DNA of 64,000 nucleotides from Adiantum capillus-veneris. Its lineage: Eukaryota; Streptophyta; Polypodiopsida; Polypodiales; Pteridaceae. This document shows positions 31,547-43,100 of the stretch, piece after piece (the stretch's first letter is position 1; each line of letters begins with the position of its first letter). The stretch spans positions 105,250,355 to 105,314,354 of the forward strand of contig CM043943.1 of the NCBI GenBank assembly GCA_014529385.2. Direction: 5' to 3'. Both the position numbers and the translations under genes were made by a program. The notes under the pieces are model-generated. The model was not told the origin of the DNA. It searched no databases and saw nothing but the letters and a program-made list of their open reading frames with translations.

Positions 31547-33213
31547 ATGCTATCTTACCAATAGAATTCTTGATTTCAACCTTAAGGGTGGCTAAGGATC
31601 TAGAGTGGACAGGGCACGAGCTTTCTGATAGAATAGATGACCTGGAAAAGCTGGACGAGCTTCACCTAAAAGCAGTAGCTTCTATCTACGCTCAAAAAAG
31701 GCGACAAAAGGAATTTTTTGATAAGCATGTGCGGACTAAAGAGTTTAAGGTTGGGGACTATGTCCTAGTTTACACTCTGAAACAGCATGCTAAGAAGCTT
31801 AAAAAGCGAGGGATGGGACCTCTGGTGATTAAAGATCTATCACCAAGTGGAGCCGTCAAGCTTGCTACATTAGACGGAGAAGAAATGCCCAATTGGATTA
31901 GTGGATGCAGAGTGAAAAAGTATCTTTTGCCACTAACCCAAGACATGCTTCTCAAAATACATCAAGAAAAGCTGCGTGTCCAGAAAAAGAAAAAGATTGT
32001 GGAGGAAGCGCAAGCCGAGGCGAAGGAAAGAATGGAGAAAAGAAGACTACTGCGTCAGAAACTGCGCAATGAAGGAGCAATACGAATAAACGCAGTCAGT
32101 ATAACAAAAATGGATAATGACAAAGAAGAACCCATCATTGAATGCAAAGTAGGAACCAACCAAATCAAAGCCAGAGCACTATTGGATTCAGGAGCTCAAA
32201 CTAACCTACTTTCACTCACTTTGTATAGACAATTGACAAATGACACTAAATTACAAACTGCCAAGCAAGAGTTAAAGAGTTACTCTGAGAATTCAATCAA
32301 AACTGTCGGATGCACAGTTTTACATATACAGATTAACCAGTATGTGTATCCTCATATGTTTTACGTGGTTGAAGACCAAGCTACACAACATCCATTATTG
32401 CCAGGACAACCATGGCAGAAGCAATACAATGCAATGATTGATTGGAGTTCTAAATTAGTGCTTATCAAATACGAAGGTGAAAGTCAATCAGTTAAGTTCA
32501 CCAAAGGAGAAGAGCCAACTCCAAAGGACGAATCCAAAGACAAAGGTAAACAACAACCAGAGAAAAAGAAGAAGCAATGGCAACCAAAAGTTTTTATACA
32601 ACCGGATTACTCTTCGACGAGGAATTCTCAACAGTGGATAAGGAAGACAAGCAATAATATAACAGCTCAACCTTGGGAAAAAACGGAGTCAAAGTTGGTA
32701 TGGAGACCAAAAAAGGTTGTGCCAGAGAACACAAAGGTGGAAAACAGAGTCTTCAATACCAAACAACAGAGTGATTCCAGACAATCAAGGACAGTGAAAC
32801 AGATCTGGATTCCAAAGAAGTTCATGACGGCACAAAGCTACAGCAAGCAAATTTGGATCCCAAAGATTTGTAAACATGAACTCCCTTCAGTACAATCAAC
32901 GGAAACTCCTAGGTATTTCAAGTCGAGGAAATCAACACAAAGAACAAAGCAAGTTTGGGTCGCAAAGAGTTTGTGGCAAGCACAAGTGAAGCGGAAGCAG
33001 ATTTGGATTGTAAAAAAGAACAACAAAGTAAAGAAGAATCCATCTACTGATTCTACTACCGAAGTGCCAAAACCAACCCAAACCCCGACCACCAATCCTT
33101 CAATCAAACAAACAGCAACTTTATTGGAAAGACTGTTGTATCATCGCTCTACAATTGCATTGGGAACTTATGACCAAAACAACTACAATGCTTCGCCCAC
33201 AGACACTTCATAG
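31531..33213 (+). CDS. Integrase C-terminus fused to a second aspartic-protease-like domain and W-x-P-K repeats
   Basis: The 560-codon frame begins in the middle of integrase (MVFGLNAILPIEFLISTLRV) after a shift at about 31525. It continues with the C-terminal domain (VGDYVLVYTLKQHAKKLKKR, then GPLVIKDLS), then a basic coiled-coil-like stretch. At about 32130-32490 comes a domain with CKVGTNQIKARALLDSGAQT, NLLSLTLYRQL, FYVVEDQATQHPLLPGQPW and MIDWSSKLVLI. This matches a retropepsin-like fold with its own DSG. After it, six short repeats of the form (Q)xWxxK occur (QWQPK, VWRPKK, IWIPKK, IWIPK, VWVAK, IWIVKK) between 32566 and 33020. A Thr/Pro-rich tail ends at TAG 33211. The first protease is at 26978-27700, so this is a second one. 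Confidence 0.85.
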   Translation: MVFGLNAILPIEFLISTLRVAKDLEWTGHELSDRIDDLEKLDELHLKAVASIYAQKRRQKEFFDKHVRTKEFKVGDYVLVYTLKQHAKKLKKRGMGPLVIKDLSPSGAVKLATLDGEEMPNWISGCRVKKYLLPLTQDMLLKIHQEKLRVQKKKKIVEEAQAEAKERMEKRRLLRQKLRNEGAIRINAVSITKMDNDKEEPIIECKVGTNQIKARALLDSGAQTNLLSLTLYRQLTNDTKLQTAKQELKSYSENSIKTVGCTVLHIQINQYVYPHMFYVVEDQATQHPLLPGQPWQKQYNAMIDWSSKLVLIKYEGESQSVKFTKGEEPTPKDESKDKGKQQPEKKKKQWQPKVFIQPDYSSTRNSQQWIRKTSNNITAQPWEKTESKLVWRPKKVVPENTKVENRVFNTKQQSDSRQSRTVKQIWIPKKFMTAQSYSKQIWIPKICKHELPSVQSTETPRYFKSRKSTQRTKQVWVAKSLWQAQVKRKQIWIVKKNNKVKKNPSTDSTTEVPKPTQTPTTNPSIKQTATLLERLLYHRSTIALGTYDQNNYNASPTDTS

Positions 33214-33234
33214 TCTTCCGAGAGGACTCAGACT

Positions 33235-33248
33235 AGGAGGGGGGGAGG
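33235..33248 (+). other. Internal polypurine tract after pol
   Basis: AGGAGGGGGGGAGG lies about 20 bp after the pol stop and more than 12 kb upstream of the 3' LTR. It is as pure as the terminal tract at 46035-46048. A role as a second plus-strand start is inferred. Confidence 0.6.
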
Positions 33249-34847
33249 TATACAGGTATACAGGAGTTACAAAGCAGCTACAAGCGCCAAAAACAAAGAA
33301 AAACAAAAATTATATTACAAGGGCAGTGTCTTACATGATTTTGCAATTTTTATGTTTGATTGCAGATATTGATAATATTTATGCCCTTATATACCTTGTT
33401 TTGCAACAAGAAGAGATCAAATGATGAATTTGGGTCTCTAGACGTGTAAATATCACTAAATAAGAGTGTTTTTGGAGCTAAAAAGTGGTAATCCAAGTCC
33501 AGAAATCACAAATAAGTGTATATTCATATACACAGGGTTACCAGCTATTTATCGTGTATGTTTGGAAATTTTTGGCTTCAATTTGCTGTTTTTCTTTATT
33601 TTTTATGATTTTCTTAATAAAAATAAAAGAAAAATAAAAAAGCAAGTGAAACGAGACCAGAAAAAAGAAAAGAATAGACGGTGATGGTCCTAATGACAAG
33701 GGCAACCCATGGTAAAAATTGGGTACAATTCTGAAAAAGTTGCGAAAAGCCCGAAATGACAGAATTTTGGCAAAGTGGACAGATTTCTTCGAAACAGGTC
33801 AAAGGGAGTCCAAATTGAGAAATTTCAAATCCTAAAGGGCATTTCACGACGAGATAGGAGCACATGTCAAATTTGGTAACAAGTGATCCGGGAAGTCCGA
33901 AGTTAAGTATTTTTCACTTCACTTTCAAGCTCATTTCCACTATTACCTTCTTGGAGAGAGCAAAGAGCACACAGGAGCATCCAACCTTCTACATCCTTCT
34001 ACGACTGCTACGAGAGCTCAGAGGACACCAGACATGAGAGGTAGACTCGTTGCCATAAGCTTTTGATGCTTATCGTTAACTTTTGTCGTGAAAACTGACC
34101 GAAACCAAAAAACAAGAGCAGACGGGGAATGGGGAAGAATGCTAGGTAGGGGCACAAACGCCTAACCAAACCTTGCAAGAACTTATAGATGGGTTACCCT
34201 AGTATAGAAGATGGGTTTCTAACACTCAAAGCTCGAGAAAGAACGACTGGAAAAACCCTAGGTCAACAGAGCCTGCAAGAGGCAAACAGGAAAAAGTTGT
34301 CGAAACGACACAAAACTTCTCAGGAAGCTTAACAACATCGAGGGCAATGCAACCATGGAGTATCTCCAGGTTTGGACCACCAAAAGTGGGTCAAAACAAC
34401 CGATTCGGCTACGGACACACAAAGCGTCATTTTGGCATAACGGCTGAAATTGACGACCGAATGAAATGAAACTTCACAAGCAGCTTCAAATATACATGGA
34501 TGACTTATGTTTGCAAGCAAAACCCAAAAGAAAGCTGATTCACTTACCGATGGTGAAAAAGATGCTTTCGGGCAACCAAATGGAGAAAGATGGAGAACGG
34601 GGAGCCAAAGTCAAGTTCAACCAAATAGATGGCTTCACAACATATCCAATGAGCTGGAAATGCAACTCTCGAGTAGAAAAGTTGAAGAAATTCAACTCCA
34701 AGGCAAAAAGACGACTTCGGAGACTGAAATGCCTATAAAGGGGCTTTTTAGCTAAACTAATGACTTTTTAAGTTGAAAACTAGTTAGCAGGGCTTAGGGC
34801 ACTAGCACAAAGCATTCTTTGCACAAAAAGACCAACATTTCAAGAAA
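33249..34847 (+). other. Non-coding 3' region of the giant element
   Basis: I can support no protein here. The sequence is AT-rich, with short frames that look accidental. One 23-bp stretch (34488-34510) is identical to the RT active-site codons at 29446-29468, out of any RT context. Plant gypsy elements of this size often carry long variable 3' regions. Confidence 0.5.
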
Positions 34848-35858
34848 AGACATCATACGCGTATGATGTCTCACAGCATGAATTTCACATCCATTTCAAC
34901 ATTTGAGTGCATAGCCTCATTCCACATGTTAATCACATCCTATGAACCAAGTATCATGAGAATTGGAGTTAGAAAACCCAAGGAAAACCAAAAAGACGCA
35001 AAGTAAGCCATAAAATTGATTTTTGGTCCTAATTTTATCAAAATAACTCCAAACTCAATGAAACTTTGTAGGATTGTTGATTAACACATCTACAAGCTAT
35101 CTGGAACCAAAAAGCACCATTTTGACACAAAAGACATCATACGCGTATGATGTCTATTTGCACTTACAGAGCCAAAACTGCTCATTTGTCATCATACATC
35201 CAGTGTATATATCTAATACATGCTACATATGAAATTTGGAACCATTTGGTCAAGAGGATCACCCCATTAGCCCAATTGAAGGAAAATCCTTCACCTAAAG
35301 CCTATTTTTGGCCCAAATCCAACATACTCAAGTCCAAACCAAGATTTGAGTAGATATAGTCTTTCACTAGTACATGGGGAGTCCACAGAACCAATCCCAT
35401 GAAAAATTGATGAAAAAGACATCATACGCGTATGATGTCTCCAGAGCCATTTTTAGCCCAAAATCTATCCAAAATTCATAAATCCACTGAATAAGCCTAT
35501 CTAAAGCCAAATCCAAGCTTATAGAGAAATTTGGTCCAAAAATACACTAAAAGACATCATACGCGTATGATGTCTCACTATGTGATTTTGGCACCTCAGG
35601 GCTTCAACCACCAAACAGAAGTGATCTACATGCCATTTGAAAGTGAACCACCAAGTTTTATCCAATTTTGATCATAAAATCCAAATCCCTTTCAAAATTT
35701 TGCCAAGAGCCGGAACTGGACTAAACTGGCCAAAACTTGACCAAATGGTATACAAACTCAAATCCAAGCATATGATACTCATGTATACACTATCAGCTAC
35801 AAGCACAACCAATATGAAGTTATTTTGACACAAAAGACATCATACGCGTATGATGTCT
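34848..35858. repeat. Five 24-bp palindromes in the 3' region
   Basis: Perfect copies of the leader palindrome (half-site AGACATCATACG) lie at 34848-34871, 35132-35155, 35417-35440, 35552-35575 and 35835-35858. Spacings are 284, 285, 135 and 283 bp, nearly the same pattern as in the leader. Flanks are only loosely similar (AAAAGAC before each, then CAGCA or CCAG), so the palindromes are far better conserved than the intervening sequence. Confidence 0.95.
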
Positions 35859-35953
35859 CCAGCATGATTTTGAGCCCATTTTGCATATTTTTTCACCTAC
35901 CTTGCATCCTTAGGCCATGAATAGCTCATGTTTCAATTTTCAAGTCATTTGGA

Positions 35954-37004
35954 TCATTAGGAGATTTCGGAGGTCTTTTGAAGGGCCTTTTGGAAGAGAG
36001 AGGAAAATAAGCTCCTCCAATGAGAGAAGAGCCTACGTTACGTAGAAAAATAGATTGATATTAACAAAAATATAAAAGGTGTCCCTCTCCTCATTTAATA
36101 ATCTAGTGGTCCTTGAAGACGATCACTCTCTTTCATTTAATGCGAGCACCTTTTTCAGAAGGTAGATGCGGTGTATTTGATATGGCTTACGTCATCACTA
36201 GAACTCAAAAAGTTACAAAACTATCAAGTGGTGGAAGATTTTGAAACTTTTGATACTTTCAATGGGTCTGGAACGCCCAAATATCCTAAAAATGAATGTC
36301 CAATTGCCTCGCTCCGACATCCAAAGAGGTAAAGAATGTCAAAAACCCCTAAAAGAAGATTTAACTAACGGCGCGCGAGGGGGCATTCCAAAATTTTGGA
36401 ATGCCTCCTCACGCGCCGTTAGTAAAAAGCCCCTTTTTTCCTCTTTTAGGGAGCTTTTTGAGAGGAAAATGTCAAAAAACCTCTAAAAAGGGGCTTTCTT
36501 GAAAGGTAATTGTCCAAAAATCACTAAAAGGAGCTTTGTACTAACGGCGCGCAGAGGGGCATTTTAGAATTTTAGAATGCCTCCTCGCGCGCCTTAAGTA
36601 AAAAGCCCATTTTTTGGGGTTTTTTGATATTTTTTGCCTCTCCGGATGTCGGAATGAGACAAGTAGACATTTGTTTTTAGGGTATTTTGGCATTCTGGAC
36701 GCATTGATGGTGTCAAAAGCCTCAAAATCTATCACTATTTCCGAGTTTGTGACTTTTTAACTTTCAGTGATGACGTAAGCTGCATTGAATGCGCCGCACC
36801 TGCCTCCTGAAAAAGACGCTCGCATTAAATAAAAAAATGACCGTTTTCAAGGACGATTGGGAATATAAATCTACTTTTTACAGTGTCTGGTTGTCCTTTT
36901 GGACGTACTCACAAGGTGCAAGTGCATTTTAAAAAAAGTTTCTAGAGAGAGAAATACAATTTCTTACAAGGCCCTCCAAATGACCTCCGAAATTTTCTAA
37001 TGAG
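35954..37004. repeat. Large inverted repeat (foldback) of about 1.05 kb
   Basis: The left and right halves are reverse complements around a centre near 36480. Matching pairs include TTTCGGAGGTC (35965) with GACCTCCGAAA (36983), ATTTAATGCGAGC (36137) with GCTCGCATTAAAT (36817), and TTACGTCATCACT (36187) with AGTGATGACGTAA (36766). CTCCGACATCC (36311) pairs with GGATGTCGGAATG. Each half has its own inner hairpin (36365-36424 and 36538-36600) with CTAACGGCGCGC arms. Identity is roughly 75-80% by eye. No coding capacity and no clear target duplication were found. It may be a foldback or MITE-type insertion, or part of the element. Confidence 0.85.
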
Positions 37005-37072
37005 TTAAAAGCTTCATTTCGGCTTTCAGTACTAAAAAGACGCTAACTTCTGAAATTGGAGTTACAGGATCC

Positions 37073-39235
37073 ATGGATTCCGCCAAGTTATCGGCAACGA
37101 AGAGAAAAAGACCAACAATCAAAGATGCTCTTGCAGAAGAGGAACCCTTTGACATTCCAGCAGAAACCCTCAAGCCAACCAAAACTTGGGTGGAGGAAGC
37201 AGTATTGGAGAAAGAGGGAATAAAGATCTACCAGAGGATTTTCAGAGACCCTCAAGGGCAAGCAGTGGATGTACCGATGATCCCACAGGAATTGGTAGAT
37301 TATAGCAGGTCAGAAGACATCAGCAGGTACCTGGAAAGGGCAGACTTGCACAGTTTCTTCACCTCGAGACCATCAGGTGTGGATACAAGAAGAGTGTACG
37401 AGTTGGCAACATCCATTCAGAAGGATTGGAAAGCCACATTGACAGCCATGGATGGAGAGAAAGTAGAAGTACAGATCACTCCACAGCTCATTGCAGACGC
37501 GTTGAAGCTGCACAACAAAGGGAGATCTGTCAGGGAAAGAAGGGAGGCCATAGAGGTCTATGGATCCAAGAAACAGAATGCAACCTATGGAGATATGGCG
37601 GACCAAAGAGCGGCAACCCTTTGCCGACTGTACAACCAGTTTCTCCATGTTTGCAGTAAAAGACCTCAAAAGTATACGACACCGCCCCATGCCAGTGCGA
37701 CCACCATCACATGGGCATTAAAGAGCAATATGCCAAAAGAGGTGAATTACGCTCAACACATCCACGAGCAAGTAATTGCCATGCACAACGAGAAGCCAAG
37801 GTACATAGGAGGAGCGGAAATTCTGACAAGAATAGCTTATGAAGCTATTGGAGCTAGAGATCAGTGGCCAAAATTCCCTCCCAGAATGAGTGGCTTAGAG
37901 AAGCCGACGAGGAGGAAGAACAGCCCGAAGTATCCAAGAGGGCGTCCACAAGAGCACGCCGGAAACTAGAAATAGTTTCAGAACCTGAAGAGGAGGTGGA
38001 CGAGCCGCTTATGAAGAAAGTAAAGAAGAAGGGTGCTCCCAAGCAAACCAAAAGTCAGAAAATGGCAAGAATGGAAAGACTAGTGGAGCAGTTTAGAGCA
38101 GAAAGAGCTCTAAAGGGTGACTTTGAAGAAAAGTGGGTGCCAGACCCCACCAAAGTCGGAACTAGCTCAGCCAGGCCACATGTTGATCAATACGATCGAT
38201 ATATTAAAGCTTATGAGGAGTCAGAGGCTATACTGGAGCAGCAACCTGTCGAGCCATACATTGAAGAGGAGGTACAGCTTTTAAAAGCTGAGCTGAAAAA
38301 GGACGACAAGGGGAAAGGGAAAGTAGATGAGTCTACTAAATCTCAAGAGAAAGACGGGCAAGCCGACAAGGGGAAAGCCAAGGAAGCTGAGGACAGATAC
38401 CCCTCTATGACTGATGTACCAAGCCCGAAGAAGACGAAAAATATCGTGGAAGAGACCACAATAGAGATGGACACAGATGATTTGGAAAAGCCGAAGGCCG
38501 AGACCAAAGAAAAGGAGATAGATCCAGTTCAGCAAAAGAGAAATGATTATGAGGATCTGGTAGCGATAGGATACACGGAAGCAGAGGCCCTTGAGGCAGT
38601 TTATGGGATCACCCTACAAAAACAAGATGATCGGAGAGGGACGGAGGAAAAAACAAAGAGTACAAAAGAGAGTGAAGAGAAACTGGACGAACAGAATGTA
38701 CTAGAAGAGCCGAAGCCAGTGGAGGTGGTGGCAGAAAGAGCTTTAGAGTTGACAGATGAAGATGAAAAAGACATGCACATGGTGCATGAACTGCTAGGCA
38801 AGATCAAAGAAAGATCCAGGGCAAAGGAAGTAGAGATTGAGACAGCCAAACAAAGGGAAGCAGAGTTGCCTGAGGAAATTAGAGAATGCTATGACTGAAT
38901 CTGAAAGTCATAAAGCATCACTCTATGACGTGGAAAACGAGAGAGACGGCTTGATACTCCAGCTAGCCGAGGCTTCAAGAGAGGTAACAAGTGCACAGGA
39001 AGCAAAGGAGCGGATAGAAGATGAGTTGGAGGCAGCCAAGGATGAGCTCATTGAGCTAAGGGAAAGAGTCGAGCTCCAAGAAAGAACAATCACTAGACTC
39101 AGGACTACCCCTAGAGCTAGCAGAGCAGGAACCGAACAAGAGGGAGTTATCATACCAGCTTTAGAAGACCTTATCCGAAGCTTACAAAGAGAGCTGAGAT
39201 TAGAGCAAGTGCAAAGGTTGCACATTGCGGAGGGA
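37073..39235 (+). pseudogene. Accessory protein of the giant element, N-terminal and central part
   Basis: An ATG at 37073 opens a frame (SAKLSATKRKRPTIKDALAE). Its globular domain has GVDTRRVYELATSIQKDW, VEVQITPQLIADALKLHN and YTTPPHASATTITWALKS, then AEILTRIAYEAIGARDQWP. A shift near 37890 leads to a highly charged linker with basic runs (MKKVKKKGAPKQTKSQKM) and acidic runs. It also contains a UBA-like segment (DYEDLVAIGYTEAEALEAVY). A second shift near 38870 restores the original frame and enters a coiled coil (LYDVENERDGLILQLAEASR, then LEAAKDELIELRERVELQER). The young copia interrupts it at 39240, and it resumes in frame at 44892. The whole would be about 1,090 residues. It sits where Athila-type elements have an env-like ORF, but I see no signal peptide or membrane segment. 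Function unknown. Confidence 0.8.
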
Positions 39236-39240
39236 TCATT

Positions 39241-39325
39241 TGTTAGGAAATAAGACGTAGCTAAATAGATAATTGAGTAGATTACTTAATGGAGAGAGAC
39301 AAATTTATATACACGAGATTATAGT

Positions 39326-39361
<36 letters not shown>

Positions 39362-40070
39362 CACGATATACGTGGTTCACCCAATGTGGGCTACATCCAT
39401 GGGAAAGCAGCCACTCAATGGCTTTGGTACTTCAAAACAAGAAGTAGTTTACAAAGGGATTATACCCTTAATGGAGCTCCCGCCTTGCTTCACTCTCACC
39501 ACCTCACACTCACCTTGTTGCATCAACTTCACACTATGAAATGTGTGTAGAAATGGCCTCCTTTTATAGGCCAAAAGGGCTGCCCTCTCTTATGAGAGAC
39601 AGCCATGTGTAGCCGCCCTTGTGCGAATAAGTCCAAATCGGACCCTCCAATCCGCCCATGTGTGGCCGCCCTTGAGAAGACAAGTCCGCTTTTGAATTCG
39701 GCCACCGGCCATTGAATTCGGCCACCGGCCACCGGCCATTGACTTCCGACCACCGGCCACCGGCCATTGACTTCCGACCACCGGCCATTGGCCATTGACT
39801 ACCGGCCACCGGCCAACCGACCGGTTGTTTTCCGACCGCCGTCCGGCCATAATATTCCGGCGAAAAGGAATATTCCGGCGAAAAAAAGTCTCGGGGGCCT
39901 CCGCCCCCGCGGCCTTTAAAGTTGCCCCTGATTCTTGTCCGTGAAAATTTTTGGTTTCCGGTGAGTGATTTTCCTTCACGCACGATGGCTTCTCCTCATA
40001 ATGGGGGCCTTACAAATGTGCGCTTTTACCACAGAAAATTACAAGGGTAAATCAGGCTCCATACTTAACA
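39241..40070 (-). repeat. 3' LTR of the young copia (830 bp)
   Basis: The bounds are TGTTAGGAAATAAG and ATACTTAACA. A GA tract lies at about 39328-39358. The ACCGGCCATTGACTTCCG-type units near 39700-39800 are repeated more often than in the right LTR, which explains the extra 31 bp. Confidence 0.95.
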
Positions 40071-40081
40071 ATCTCCCACTT
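40071..40081 (-). other. Polypurine tract of the young copia
   Basis: On the minus strand AAGTGGGAGAT lies directly against the 3' LTR, the expected plus-strand primer of a copia element. Confidence 0.8.
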
Positions 40082-40132
40082 GGAGACTGATCTCCAAACC
40101 AAACCTGTGACTGCTTTCCATTCTGGCTTTTT

Positions 40133-43100
40133 TTATCCTTGAATGCCGATTGAAGATGAGCAAAAGCTCAACTTCTCCTTGTTGACCACCTTTGTAAACA
40201 TGTCTGCAGGATTTTCACTTGTATGCACCTTTCCTAGCTTTAGTTGTCCCTCTTCCAAAAGAGTGCGTATGAAGTGATATCTCACTTCAATGTGCTTTGT
40301 CCTTGAATGAAAGGCTGAGTTCTTCGCAAGATGGATAGCGCTTTGGCTATCACTGTACAAGACACAATTGTCTTGTTTGAATCCAAGCTCTTCTAAGAAT
40401 CTGTGAAGCCACAGAATTTCTTTGCTTGCCTCTGTCATTGCTACATACTCTGCTTCCGTGGTAGAAAGTGAAACCACTTTCTGCAGCTTTGAAGCCCAGC
40501 TTACTGCTGTGCCTCCAACCGTGAACACATAGCCAGTAGTGCTCCTTCGAGTATCTTTGTCACCTGCCATATCTGCATCAGCATACCCTTCTAGAAAAAT
40601 ATCAGTTCCTCCAAAATACAAAGCATTTGTTGTTGTCCCTTTTAGATACCTAAGTATCCACTTCACAGCTTGCGAATGCTCTTTACCTGGGTTGTCCATG
40701 AACCTACTCACAACTCCCACTGCATGTGCAATGTCTGGCCTTGTCCAGACCATAGCATACATTAGAGAACCTACCGCTGCAGCATATGGAACTTTAGACA
40801 TATAGGCTATCTCCTCTTGTGTCTTTGGACACATATCCTTCGTTAGTTTAAAATGACCAGCCAAAGGTGTAGAAACTGGTTTTGCATTTTGCATTGCAAA
40901 CCTTTCTAGTACCTTCTTGATGTAATCTTCTTGAGATAGCTTTATTGTCTTCTTCGTCCTGTCCCTTGATATTTTCATACCAAGTATCCTCTTTGCAGCA
41001 CCTAAATCTTTCATTGAAAAAGATTTGGACAGCTCCTCTTTTAGGTCTTTGATGTCCTGCATGTTAGCACTTGCAATCAACATGTCATCAACATACAACA
41101 TTAGGATGATGAATTTCCCATCTCCCAAATTCTTCGTGTAGACGCAGTGATCCGAGTTGCATCTTGTGAATCCATGATCCAACATCCATCGATCAAACTT
41201 CAAGTACCATTGTCTTGATGCTTGCTTTAAACCATACAAGCTCTTCTTTAATCTGCAAACCATTTTCTCCTTACCTTTTACTTCATACCCCTTTGGTTGA
41301 AGCATGTAGATTTCCTCCTCTAAGTCACCGTGAGGGAATGCCGTATTTACATCCATTTGCTCGAGATTTAGATCATGAGCAGCCACAAGGCTTAAGACAA
41401 GCCTAATTGAGTTCATTTTTACAACAGGAGAAAATATTTCATTGAAGTCAATACCTTTCTTTTGAGAAAAACCTTTTACCACAAGCCTAGATTTGTACCT
41501 TTTCTTCCCACCTTCTTCTTCCTTTATCTTGTACACCCATTTGTTTTGAAGTGCCCGCTTACCTTTAGGCAACTCAACCAACTCCCATGTTTGGTTCTGA
41601 TGTAGTGAGTCCATCTCCACTTGCATGCTCTTCGTCCATTCTCCTTTGGATTCATGTTGCATAGCTTCTTCATATGATTCCGGCTCTCCAGAATCTGAGA
41701 TCAAGAGATGGTTGAAGGAAGGAACAAACCTTTCTGGAGGTCTACTTGCTCTTGTAGATCTTCGGGGAATAGGTTGAGGCTCCTCATTTGGTTGATGTTG
41801 TTGCACATTGTCACCGTTTGCAGTCCTTGAGTCTTCACCGTCCTCAAGCTCCATGTACTCATCACCTGTTTCTTTTGTTTGTTTTCTTTCCAAGTAATCT
41901 TTGTACATATTTTGTTCATTAAAAATTACATCCCTACTCCTTAAGATTTTACCATCTTCAGGATTCCATAGGCGATACCCAAAGTCTCCTTCTCCATAGC
42001 CAATGAAGAAACACTTTTTGGACTTTGCATCTAACTTTGATCTTAGGCTTCTATCTATGTGCATGAAAGCCTCACACCCAAACACTTTGAGAAATGCATA
42101 ATTCACCGGTTTACCTGTCCATGCCTCTTCTGGAACTCCCCCATCCAATGCCGTTGAGGGTGACCGATTGATTAAGTACACAGACGTACTTACAGCTTCC
42201 GCCCAAAGTTCAAGCGGCAGGCCTGCATGTAGCCGCATGCTTCGTGCTCGTTCCATAATTGTCCTGTTCATCCTTTCCGAAATCCCATTTTGTTGAGGTG
42301 TCCTTGGGGTTGTCCTTTGCCTCCGAATTCCATTGCTAGCACAAAAGCTTTCAAAAGCTTGGCTGCAATATTCACCTCCATTGTCGGATCTGAGGCATTT
42401 AACCTTGGTACCTGTTTCATTCTCCACAAAGGCTTTCCACCTTTGAAATATGGAAAATACATCGGATTTATTCTTCATGACATAAACCCATGTTTTTCTA
42501 GTCGCATCGTCTATGAATGTTACATAGTACAATGAGCCACCAAGTGATGGTGTACTTGCAGGACCCCAAACATCAGAATGAACCAACTCAAGTTTTTTAT
42601 TTTTTCTTTCATTTCCCGATTTTTGAAAATTTACCCTCTTTTGTTTACCATAAACACAATCTTCACAGAACTCTAAGTCCACTTCTTTCAAACCTGGTAG
42701 AAGCTTCTTTGTTTGAAGGATTTGCATTCCTTTGGCACTCATATGCCCAAGTCGGTAGTGCCACACCGCACTGTCAACTTCTGTAGTTGCTGCACAAGCT
42801 GAAGGTTGCGTGCTAACAGCACACAAGTAAAGTGTACTGACTTTTTCACCCTTGGCAACCACCAAAGATCCCTTTGAGATCTTCCACCGTTTGTTTCCGA
42901 ATGTAATATTGTGACCTTCATCGTCCAATTGTCCTGTAGAGATCAAATTTTTGCGAAGAGAAGGAACATGCCTAACATCTTTCAGCTTCCATTCATTTCC
43001 GTTAGCAGTTTTGATAGAAACTGTACCTTTGCCGACAATCTCACAAGCTTCATCATCTCCCAAGTATACATACCCAAAATTACCTTTGGTGTAGTCTTGG

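Noticed and set aside
34466-34738. A short frame containing IYMDDLC as a possible extra RT
   Set aside because: Only the 23 bp around YMDD match RT; the rest of the frame has no RT sequence. It is kept as a finding about the duplicated 23 bp, not as a gene.
22713-35858. CRISPR-like array from the regularly spaced palindromes
   Set aside because: Spacing is about 284 and 130 bp, the flanks are themselves diverged repeats, there are no cas genes, and the context is a plant retrotransposon.
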